DNA of 57,576 nt, taken from the NCBI GenBank assembly GCA_964524145.1, contig CAZGCA010000031.1, forward strand, positions 1 to 57,576, written 5' to 3'. This DNA is from CAZGCA01 sp964524145. GTDB taxonomy: Bacteria; Hydrogenedentota; CAZGCA01. This document shows positions 27,074 through 34,361 of the stretch, in pieces. The position numbers were made by a program, and so were the translations under genes. Under the pieces are notes generated by a model. The model ran no database searches, was not told where the DNA came from, and worked only from the letters and a program-made list of their open reading frames with translations. Each line of letters opens with the position of its first letter. Position 1 is the first letter of the stretch.

Positions 27074-27940
27074 ATGTCAAACGGACCCACGTTCTGGCAA
27101 CGCAAGAGCTCGCGCGAGACTACGGCCAGAATCGCCGCTTACGTTGCTCTGTCAGCCCTCGCCGTGGTGTATGCCATTCCGTTTCTCTGGTCGCTTTCAG
27201 CGTCGTTGAAACCTTTCGAGCAAGTGTACGCCATACCACACGAATGGATTCCCAAACCCGTACAGTTCGAGAACTACATCAAGGTCTTCCAGCTTCTCCC
27301 GTTTCATCGTTTCTTCCTCAACACCATCTTCATCACCGGCATGAGCCTGTTCGGCATGATAGGGTCCGCCTGTTTCGTGGGCTACAGCTTCGCACGCATT
27401 CGATGGCCCGGCCGCGAGTTCCTATTCGTGGTGTTGCTGAGCACGTTGATGCTGCCCGCGCAAGTCACGATGATACCGGTGTTCATGCTCTTCCAGAAGC
27501 TGGGCCTTTACGACACGTACGTGCCGCTTATCCTGCCGGCGTTTTTCGGCGGCGGCGTCTTCAACATATTCCTGCTGCGCCAGTTCTTCAAAACGATACC
27601 AACCGACCTCGAAGACGCTGCAAAGATAGACGGCTGTTCGCACTTGCGCATACTTCTCACCATCATGGTGCCGCTCGCCAAACCGGCAATCGCGACCCTG
27701 ACGGTACTCTCTTTCATCGGCAGGTGGAACGACTTCATGACGCCGCTCATCTACCTGAGATCCTACGAGAAGTTCCCCATAGCCGTCGGGCTCAACATGT
27801 TCAAAGACTCCTACGGCCTGTCGCTGCCTCACCTTCTTATCGCTGCGTCCACCATCGCCCTGATACCCGTGCTCATCACCTTCTTCTTCGCACAACGATA
27901 CTTCGTCCGAGGCATAGTGCTCACCGGGATTAAAGGGTAA
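27074..27940 (+). CDS. Carbohydrate ABC importer permease, MalG family
   Basis: This 288-residue membrane protein begins MSNGPTFWQRKSSRE, has six helices and the EAA loop DLEDAAKIDGCSHLRILLTIMVPLA, and ends in the VRGIVLTGIKG tail usual for MalG relatives. The frame is open back to 26612, but that extension is a shadow of the preceding permease in another frame; ATG 27074 is two nt after the previous stop. The unit ends here without an ATPase gene. Confidence 0.93.
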   Translation: MSNGPTFWQRKSSRETTARIAAYVALSALAVVYAIPFLWSLSASLKPFEQVYAIPHEWIPKPVQFENYIKVFQLLPFHRFFLNTIFITGMSLFGMIGSACFVGYSFARIRWPGREFLFVVLLSTLMLPAQVTMIPVFMLFQKLGLYDTYVPLILPAFFGGGVFNIFLLRQFFKTIPTDLEDAAKIDGCSHLRILLTIMVPLAKPAIATLTVLSFIGRWNDFMTPLIYLRSYEKFPIAVGLNMFKDSYGLSLPHLLIAASTIALIPVLITFFFAQRYFVRGIVLTGIKG

Positions 27941-28005
27941 GCGATTCGTTTGCCCGATTGTCCTGGCGCGGCATCGTGGTGACAGGCCTCGAAGAAAGGA
28001 GATGA

Positions 28006-28112
28006 GGAGATGAGGGGAATGTGGAGACATAGGGAATCGTCCAATCAACGATGATCGGGTTGATGAATCATCCCGCAAGCGTCTCGCTTTCGAAACTCAT
28101 CCCCTCATCTCC
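28006..28112. repeat. 13-bp inverted repeat between convergent genes
   Basis: GGAGATGAGGGGA (28006-28018) is perfectly inverted at 28100-28112, with an 81-nt spacer, in the 226-nt gap between the convergent permease (ends 27940) and oxidoreductase (ends 28167) genes. The arms are part of longer G/A-rich and C/T-rich tracts. A bidirectional termination role is possible but the loop is long. Confidence 0.5.
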
Positions 28113-28166
28113 CTAATCCCCATATCCCCTTTTCTTACACTCGATTGTTGTCGGTCAGGCAGTCCG

Positions 28167-29132
28167 CTATTTGACGGCAACCCGTTCGCCGGTCTTGATC
28201 GATTTCACTGCGGCCATCATAACAAGCTGCGTTTTCAGCGCATCTGCGTAGGTCGACTTGATTCCTTTGCGCTTCCCCGCCTTTACAGAATCGATAAACG
28301 CTCTCGCTTCAGCGACGTACTGGTCGACGTTCGGTTTGTACTCGACGGTCTGTCCCCGCGTAATGACCCGCGCCGCGCCGGGATGACACTCGACAACAAG
28401 GTCTCGAGCGACAACGTTTACCCCGACCGTATACCCGAGGTTCAGCACACACGTCGAGTTGATATGACCGACGGCACCGTTCTTGAACCTGAGCGTCACG
28501 ACGCTCGAGTCGTCGATGTTGTACCGGTTCACGTCGTCCATTGCGCCTGTGGCCGCTTCCGCATAAACAGTCTCCACATCACCGACGAGATACCGCGCCA
28601 GGTCGAATATGTGCGTTGTCTGTTCGACAATCTGGCCGCCGCTCTTGTTGCGACGTCGCCACCACCACACCCCCGGCATCCCGCCCAGCCAGTATCCCAT
28701 CACAAGCGACACCTTTGCGTTCTTCAACGCGCTCCTGGCTTCCGCAACATGGTTCAGATATCGCCAGTTATAGCCGACGCTCGTGATGATCCCTGCAGAT
28801 CGCACTGCCCGCGCTATCTCTCGGCCAGTATCCCGCGTAAGCGCTATCGGTTTCTCAACGAAGAGGTGAATCCCTCTCTGTGCAGCCTCGATCTCGGATT
28901 CGCCGTGGGCGAACGGCGGAACGGCCACGAAGACCGCACGCGGCCTCTCCTTGTCGCACATCTTGCGAAAGTCCGTGTATGACCTGCCGCCGTACACCTT
29001 TGCCGCTCTCTTGGCTCGCTCGATATCGGTGTCGCAGTACGCGACCATCCTGACATCTTTCATCGCGCTCAGGTTGCGCAGATGAGTTTCCATTATCCCG
29101 CCGATACCGATAAACGCTACTTTGACTGCCAT
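28167..29132 (-). CDS. Gfo/Idh/MocA family oxidoreductase
   Basis: This 321-residue protein has the dinucleotide motif GIGGIMETH (residues about 8-16), the variant EKPIALT, GYNWRYLNH and the WWWRRRNKSGGQIVEQTTHIFDLARYL segment, where Lys/His positions typical of the active site occur. It is the third and most divergent paralogue in the window. Start ATG 29132 has AAGGAG eight nt upstream. It is monocistronic or follows the TIM-barrel gene at 29449-30240 across a 316-nt gap filled with hairpins. Confidence 0.92.
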   Translation of the reverse strand: MAVKVAFIGIGGIMETHLRNLSAMKDVRMVAYCDTDIERAKRAAKVYGGRSYTDFRKMCDKERPRAVFVAVPPFAHGESEIEAAQRGIHLFVEKPIALTRDTGREIARAVRSAGIITSVGYNWRYLNHVAEARSALKNAKVSLVMGYWLGGMPGVWWWRRRNKSGGQIVEQTTHIFDLARYLVGDVETVYAEAATGAMDDVNRYNIDDSSVVTLRFKNGAVGHINSTCVLNLGYTVGVNVVARDLVVECHPGAARVITRGQTVEYKPNVDQYVAEARAFIDSVKAGKRKGIKSTYADALKTQLVMMAAVKSIKTGERVAVK

Positions 29133-29448
29133 GCTTTCTTCTCCTTACCGTCCCAAGCCATATCCGCTGTCTTATTGATTCTTGCAAAGATAAAAGAACA
29201 TCTGTGTGTTTCGTAGCGCCAGCATCTTGCTGGCAGTCGTGAGGGCGTCCCGCCCTCATCTGTACGGGAGCGAGACGCTCCCGATACTGCCGGCGAGGAC
29301 GCCAGCGGTACCTCAGAAGCGTGTTCCATTAGCAATGCAAACACCAATAAGTAGTCGCATACAATTCAGTTTCTGGTTGCTCGAGTGACGTGATACAGCG
29401 TTTGACCCCACCTCTCTTGACCAGCAACTAGCTACCAGCAACAAGCAA
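29133..29448. other. Gene-free 316 nt with hairpins and short repeats
   Basis: No gene is supported here. The stretch contains an array of four small hairpins at 29218-29306 and a block of imperfect short repeats at 29421-29457, both listed separately. The remainder shows nothing I can name. Confidence 0.7.
29218..29306. repeat. Array of four near-identical-size hairpins
   Basis: Four perfect or near-perfect hairpins follow one another in 89 nt. H1 is 29218-29234 (GCCAGCA/TGCTGGC, loop TCT). H2 is 29240-29258 (TGAGGGCG/CGCCCTCA, loop TCC). H3 is 29265-29283 (CGGGAGCG/CGCTCCCG, loop AGA). H4 is 29289-29306 (GCCGGCG/CGCCAGC, one G-A mismatch, loop AGGA). Stem length and loop size are conserved while the stem sequence is not, so selection or a mobile hairpin family is likelier than simple tandem duplication. 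Confidence 0.75.
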
Positions 29449-29457
29449 CTAACCACT
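29421..29457. repeat. Imperfect short repeats (CCAGCAACTA-like)
   Basis: Units such as CCAGCAACTA, CCAGCAACAA, GCAACTA and ACCACTAA follow each other just before the end of the TIM-barrel gene. They resemble degenerate short tandem repeats found between genes in several phyla. Confidence 0.45.
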
Positions 29458-30240
29458 AATCTGCGACCTGAGATACTCGACCGTCTTCGGCAGCTCGACC
29501 TCTTCCTTACCGGGGTTCCCGCATTCGAGCGCCATATATCCCTTGAACCGGATCGATTTGAGCGCGGCGAACCCGCTGCGAAAATCCGTATGGCCGTATC
29601 CGGGCAGCAGACGCGTGCTGTCCGCGAGATGCACATGCTTCACGAGCGATCCGGCTTCCTTCAAGCTGGCGGCAATATCGACCTCTTCTATGCTCATGTG
29701 GAAGAAATCGGCCATCATGCGTACCGAACTCTTCTTGACCTCTTTGCAGATGGCAGCGGCATCATCGAGCCGGCACAACAAATGCGTTTCGTACCTGTTT
29801 AACGGTTCGAGCAACACGAGACACTTCGCTTTGCGCGCGTGGTTGCCGAGATCCTTGCATATCTCGATGAGAAGATCCTTCTCGAGATCCACCGCGGTAC
29901 GCAGCGGCGAAACGTCCGGCAACCGGGGCGGACCGAATACCGGTACGACTATCAACCCGACGGCTCCCAACCGTCCGCCGATATCGAGCAGCGTCTTGAT
30001 ATCGTCTATCGCCTCTTGCCGCACTGCCGGATCCGGATCGAGCAGGCACCCGCCGTAACCCGCGCAGACCGAGCCCAGCTTCACGTCATGCCCGTCCAGC
30101 GCCTTGGTTACCTCTTTCTCACGTTCCGCGAGATCGTGACCCCAGATTTCTATTCCGTCGAACCCGTATGCCGCCAGTTTGTCCAGCTTCTCGCTTAACG
30201 ACCGACCACTAACCAGCCCTTCCTGACATGCAAGCTTCAC
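29449..30240 (-). CDS. Sugar phosphate isomerase/epimerase TIM barrel
   Basis: This 263-residue cytoplasmic AP-endonuclease-2-family TIM barrel carries the metal-site pattern in LLEPLNRYETH (Glu), RMMADFFHMSIEE (Asp/His), KHVHLADS (His) and YMALECG (Glu). No signal peptide is present, unlike the Tat-exported relative at 16209-17186. The start is GTG 30240 with GGAGG six nt upstream. Relatives include hydroxypyruvate, 3-keto-sugar and tagatose-type epimerases. With the Gfo/Idh/MocA gene downstream it could form an oxidation-isomerisation pair, by inference. Confidence 0.9.
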   Translation of the reverse strand: MKLACQEGLVSGRSLSEKLDKLAAYGFDGIEIWGHDLAEREKEVTKALDGHDVKLGSVCAGYGGCLLDPDPAVRQEAIDDIKTLLDIGGRLGAVGLIVVPVFGPPRLPDVSPLRTAVDLEKDLLIEICKDLGNHARKAKCLVLLEPLNRYETHLLCRLDDAAAICKEVKKSSVRMMADFFHMSIEEVDIAASLKEAGSLVKHVHLADSTRLLPGYGHTDFRSGFAALKSIRFKGYMALECGNPGKEEVELPKTVEYLRSQISG

Positions 30241-30626
30241 CTCACACCTCCGTTCTTAAGATGCATCCCACCAAAGCGTTACGTATAGGTCCTTAAACGC
30301 AATCCTAGCAGAACACAACCATACGAGTCAACACGCGTCACTGCACGAGCGTTTTGCGGTTGCAATTCTCTCTCGGCTGTGCTATGATATTAGTAGAATC
30401 TGCTTGTGTTGGCGCACGTACGCGTGTTGGCCTACGCGGGAGATAGAGAGGGTTAAGAAGTGTTTGTAGGGAGGTGTTCGGCGTACCGGGGGGAAGTCCC
30501 TAGCCTGCACCGGTTGTCCTTGTCTCAGAACCTGCCAGGAAAGTCCACATCGAACATATCGATTTACTGTGATGTTACCGTTGTGTCTCGGAAACCTGTT
30601 GAGTTGAAGAGAGGGAGGGTTTCAAG
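30241..30626 (+). other. Gene-free 386 nt: promoter and long leader
   Basis: No gene is supported between the TIM-barrel start and the dockerin gene. The region holds a good promoter (30360-30388) and about 230 nt of predicted leader. In the leader, ACCGG (30485-30489) can pair with CCGGT (30510-30514), and GGGGG next to the 5' arm faces TCCC. The remainder shows nothing I can name. Confidence 0.5.
30360..30388 (+). promoter_or_regulatory. Promoter of the dockerin gene
   Basis: TTGCAA at 30360-30365, 17 nt, then TATGAT at 30383-30388, with TGC directly before the -10 (extended -10). The predicted transcript starts about 230 nt before the ATG at 30627. Confidence 0.6.
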
Positions 30627-33600
30627 ATGTATACGCTTAAAGGTGGAACACACAGTGTACCGAAGATGTCCGTATTTGCCATCCTGGTTGCGCTTGGGTT
30701 ATGCCAACTCAGTTACGCACGCACCATCTCGGGTCGTGTAACTGACGGGGATACCGACACGGCGATAGCGGGCGCGACCGTCGCCGCCAGCTCGGAAACC
30801 TCATCATACAGCGACTCTGCTACCACAGACTCGGACGGTTACTACACCGTTCACGGGCTGCCTCCCGCGACCGATTTCCTTGTGTCGGCATCTGCGTCCG
30901 ATTACGAAACCGAATACTACTACGAAACGGCGTCAATCGAGGACGCCACATTTGTCGACCTGAGCAGCTTTGATGCAGCTGGCATAGATTTTACTTTATC
31001 ACCCCCTCCCTCGCCTGACCCGAGGACGATATCGGGCCGAGTCGTGTTCGAGGGAACGTCCACAGGCATCGAGGGAGTGCGCGTCGTTGCCTACGACGGA
31101 CAGACATACGTCTGGTATGGCGGTGGCGGATATCTGGGTGACGCACTTACCGATGAGGATGGATACTATACCATTACCGGGCCAGACAGCAGCCAAGAGT
31201 ATGTGCTCGTTTTCACCAGCAGCCCGCACTACCTGAACGAGATATATGGCGACGTTCCTTTCCCAGGTCTGAACCCTCCCGACGACTTTGACTGGTGGAC
31301 AGATCCGGACCGTATCTGGTCGGTAGATCCTGTTGTAGATCTTACTGAGGACAACGCTACCGGTATCGACTTTGCGCTCGATCCACTTCGGAGCATATCC
31401 GGTCGCGTGACCGATGAGGCTACAGCGGTGGGTATTGAAGAAGCCACCGTTACGGCTGCCTCGTCCTCTAGAAACTATAGCAACGTGGCCACCACTGATT
31501 CCGGAGGATACTACACCATCGATCATCTCCCGGCGGCCTCGGATCTTGTAGTGCAAGCAGAGAAGGACGGGTACGAGATAGAATGGTATCAAGAGGCACC
31601 GACCGAGCAGGATGCCACGCTCGTCGATCTCGTCGACGGTGACGCCACGGGGATTGATTTCACGTTGTCACCCCCGCCCCCACCTGAACCGAGGACAATA
31701 TCGGGTCGAGTGGTGTTCGAGGGAACCTCCACAGGCATCGAGGGAGTACGCGTCGTTGCCTACGACGGGCAGACATACGTCTGGTATGGCGGTGGTGGAT
31801 ATCTGGGTGACGCACTTACCGATGAGGATGGATACTATACCATTACCGGGCCAGACAGCAGCCAAGAGTATGTGCTCGTTTTCACCAGCAGCCCGCACTA
31901 CCTGAACGAGATATATGGCGACGTTCCTTTCCCAGGTCTGAACCCTCCCGACGACTTTGACTGGTGGACAGATCCGGACCGGGTCTGGTCCGGAGAGCCT
32001 GTTGTAGATCTTACTGAGGGCAATGCTACAGGCATCGACTTTGCTCTTGATCCGCTTCGAAGCATATCCGGTCGCGTGGTGGACGGGGGCACCGCGACAG
32101 GCGTATCGGGCGCTACCGTTACGGCAAGCTCATCCTCACGAGGCTATCGCGACTCGGAGACGACTGATGCGCATGGGTACTATACTATCGACTATCTTCC
32201 GGCGGTGGCCGACTGGATAGTGTATGCTGAGAAGGACGGGTATGAGATAGAATGGTACCAGGAGGCATCGACCGAGGAGGATGCCACGCTCGTTGATCTC
32301 GTCGACGGTGACGCCACGGAGATTGATTTCACGTTATCACCCCCTGCTCCGCCTGACCCGAGGACCATATCGGGTCGAGTCGTGTTCGAGGGAACGTCAA
32401 CAGGCATCGAGGGGGTGCGCGTCGTTGCCTACGACGGAGCTGGATACCTTTGGTATGGCGGTAGTGGATATCTCGGTGACGCGGTTACCGATGAGGATGG
32501 CTACTATACTATTACCGGGCCAGACAGCAGCCGGGAGTATGTGCTCGTTTGGACCAGTAGCCCGTATTACCTGAACGAGGTCTATGGCGACGTTCCTTTT
32601 CCAGGTCTAAACCCTCCCGACGACATTTTTTGGTGGATGCCTCCGGACCGGGTCTGGTCCGTAGATCCTTTTGTGGATCTTACTGATGGCAACGCTATGG
32701 GCATCGACTTTGCGCTCAGCGTCGGGAGCATGCTCGTTCTGCCCGTTTCAGGGTCGCGGATCAGCGGGACTGAGGTCAGTGTGGCGGCGCGTCTCGACGG
32801 AGGGGCGATACTCGATGTCGAGTCTGTGCTCTTCCAGTACAAGTTAGCTTCCGAGTCTGAATGGACCGACATCGTCCTGCCGACCGAGGATACGCCTAAC
32901 CCCGATACAGCCCAACCGTACTTCGTCTACTGGGATACTTCAGGATTGAGCGCCGGTGACTACGACCTCCGAGCGGTGATCACCCACGTTGACCAGACGG
33001 TGACTGCCGATCTTTCTGTCACCGTGACCGTCGATCACACCGACCCCGATGTCACGGAATACCGGAACGCCGACGGCTACCACGAGATGGTGACGGTTGC
33101 ATGGGCGGATGAGGAGCTTCGCGCCGGTGGTGCCGATGCTGCAACCGCGCTCGTCGCGGATATCGTTGTCCCGCCCGGCGCGCTGGATTCCAACACGTAC
33201 CTGCGTATGGTCTTTCCGGATCCCGACGCCGTTAACCCATCGCTTGAAGGCGTATTCGGCCTGAGTTCTGCCGACATTTTCGTCCAGATTACGCTCGACA
33301 GCGGCCAGACGGTATTCAACGACTCTGCCGAGGTCATCCTCAACATCGAGTATCCCGACGCCGACCAGGACGGCATAGTCGACGGCACCGAGACGGACGA
33401 AGCCGACCTCCGGGTTCTCTACTACGACGAGGGTGACGAATGCTGGGCAAGCCTCAGCTATACAGGCATCGACGGGTACAGCAACGTGCTTCACGCCAGG
33501 ACCGCCCATCTGACCATGTTCGGCGGATTGGCTGCCGATAGCGACGGCGACGGGTTGTCAGACAATACCGAGGACCCCAACGGCAACAGTACCGTCGATC

Positions 33601-34295
33601 CCGGCGAAACCGATCTGTTCAATTCCGACACCGATGGCGACGGCCTCACCGACAACGAGGAGCTCTACACCTACGGCAGCGACCCGCTCGATAGCGACAT
33701 GGATGACGACGGCTTCTCGGACGGCGAAGAACTTCTTGCCGGAACAGGCCCGACCGATCCGGCGGATAATCCCGCCGCTCGCGATTCGGACGGCGATGGG
33801 TTGTCGGACCATGAGGAAGCACAGCTTGGCACGGATCCCGATAACCCCGACACGGACAACGACGGGCTCGCGGACGGCGACGAAGTGGCTCTCGGCACCG
33901 ATCCGATGGCAACAGACACCGACGGTGACGGGCTCGATGATTGTGCTGAGACAAATGCGCAGACTAACCCGCTTGATGCTGATACGGACGGCGACGGGTT
34001 GTCGGACGGTGATGAGCTCAACATCCACGGTTCCGACCCAAAGATGAGCGACACGGACGGCGACGGGCATTCGGATGCAACTGAAGTTCATGCGGGCACG
34101 GACCCATTGGACGACAGCGATCCACGGTTTGGGGACGTGAACCTCTCGGGCCGAGTGGATGCCGCTGACGTGCAACTCGTGATCAACGGGGCGCTTGGCT
34201 TCTCCGCGCCATATTGTCGCGACCTTAACAACGACGACACTACAGACGCAATGGACGTGCAACTCATAATCAACGCAGCATTAGGCGTGTTCTGA
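30627..34295 (+). CDS. Secreted CarboxypepD_reg-repeat protein with TSP3 and dockerin
   Basis: This 1222-residue exported protein has a signal peptide (hydrophobic residues about 14-32). It then has alternating carboxypeptidase-regulatory-like beta domains (RTISGRVTDGDT..AIAGATV...GYYTVHGLP) to about residue 690, an Ig-like region (about 710-810), a ZU5-like stretch (about 830-960), and Asp-rich TSP3 calcium repeats (about 970-1165). The C-terminal type-I-like dockerin has two Ca-binding segments (DVNLSGRVDAADVQLVINGALG and a degenerate partner). Dockerins bind cohesins, and a cohesin protein is encoded in the next, convergent gene. Start ATG 30627 has GGAGGG seven nt upstream. A three-copy 669-bp internal repeat lies in the first half. 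A scaffold-bound surface protein is the family-based inference. Confidence 0.85.
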   Translation: MYTLKGGTHSVPKMSVFAILVALGLCQLSYARTISGRVTDGDTDTAIAGATVAASSETSSYSDSATTDSDGYYTVHGLPPATDFLVSASASDYETEYYYETASIEDATFVDLSSFDAAGIDFTLSPPPSPDPRTISGRVVFEGTSTGIEGVRVVAYDGQTYVWYGGGGYLGDALTDEDGYYTITGPDSSQEYVLVFTSSPHYLNEIYGDVPFPGLNPPDDFDWWTDPDRIWSVDPVVDLTEDNATGIDFALDPLRSISGRVTDEATAVGIEEATVTAASSSRNYSNVATTDSGGYYTIDHLPAASDLVVQAEKDGYEIEWYQEAPTEQDATLVDLVDGDATGIDFTLSPPPPPEPRTISGRVVFEGTSTGIEGVRVVAYDGQTYVWYGGGGYLGDALTDEDGYYTITGPDSSQEYVLVFTSSPHYLNEIYGDVPFPGLNPPDDFDWWTDPDRVWSGEPVVDLTEGNATGIDFALDPLRSISGRVVDGGTATGVSGATVTASSSSRGYRDSETTDAHGYYTIDYLPAVADWIVYAEKDGYEIEWYQEASTEEDATLVDLVDGDATEIDFTLSPPAPPDPRTISGRVVFEGTSTGIEGVRVVAYDGAGYLWYGGSGYLGDAVTDEDGYYTITGPDSSREYVLVWTSSPYYLNEVYGDVPFPGLNPPDDIFWWMPPDRVWSVDPFVDLTDGNAMGIDFALSVGSMLVLPVSGSRISGTEVSVAARLDGGAILDVESVLFQYKLASESEWTDIVLPTEDTPNPDTAQPYFVYWDTSGLSAGDYDLRAVITHVDQTVTADLSVTVTVDHTDPDVTEYRNADGYHEMVTVAWADEELRAGGADAATALVADIVVPPGALDSNTYLRMVFPDPDAVNPSLEGVFGLSSADIFVQITLDSGQTVFNDSAEVILNIEYPDADQDGIVDGTETDEADLRVLYYDEGDECWASLSYTGIDGYSNVLHARTAHLTMFGGLAADSDGDGLSDNTEDPNGNSTVDPGETDLFNSDTDGDGLTDNEELYTYGSDPLDSDMDDDGFSDGEELLAGTGPTDPADNPAARDSDGDGLSDHEEAQLGTDPDNPDTDNDGLADGDEVALGTDPMATDTDGDGLDDCAETNAQTNPLDADTDGDGLSDGDELNIHGSDPKMSDTDGDGHSDATEVHAGTDPLDDSDPRFGDVNLSGRVDAADVQLVINGALGFSAPYCRDLNNDDTTDAMDVQLIINAALGVF
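31022..32715 (+). repeat. 669-bp in-frame tandem repeat, about 2.5 copies
   Basis: The segment starting GAGGAC at 31022 restarts at 31691 and 32360, exactly 669 bp (223 codons) apart each time. Copies one and two are nearly identical over the first 300 bp with only a handful of substitutions; copy three has diverged more, and the second half of each unit is less conserved. The pattern indicates recent unequal exchange adding whole domain pairs. Confidence 0.85.
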
Positions 34296-34361
34296 AAGGT
34301 CTCAGGGGCAACGCAATACAGCACGCCCGCCGCGATCTCTGAAGAGCTCTGCTGCCGCGCT

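Noticed and set aside
30480..30560. Cobalamin riboswitch in the dockerin leader
   Set aside because: A GGAGGTGTT and GGGGAAGTCC resemble fragments of it, but the B12 box and the conserved order are absent.
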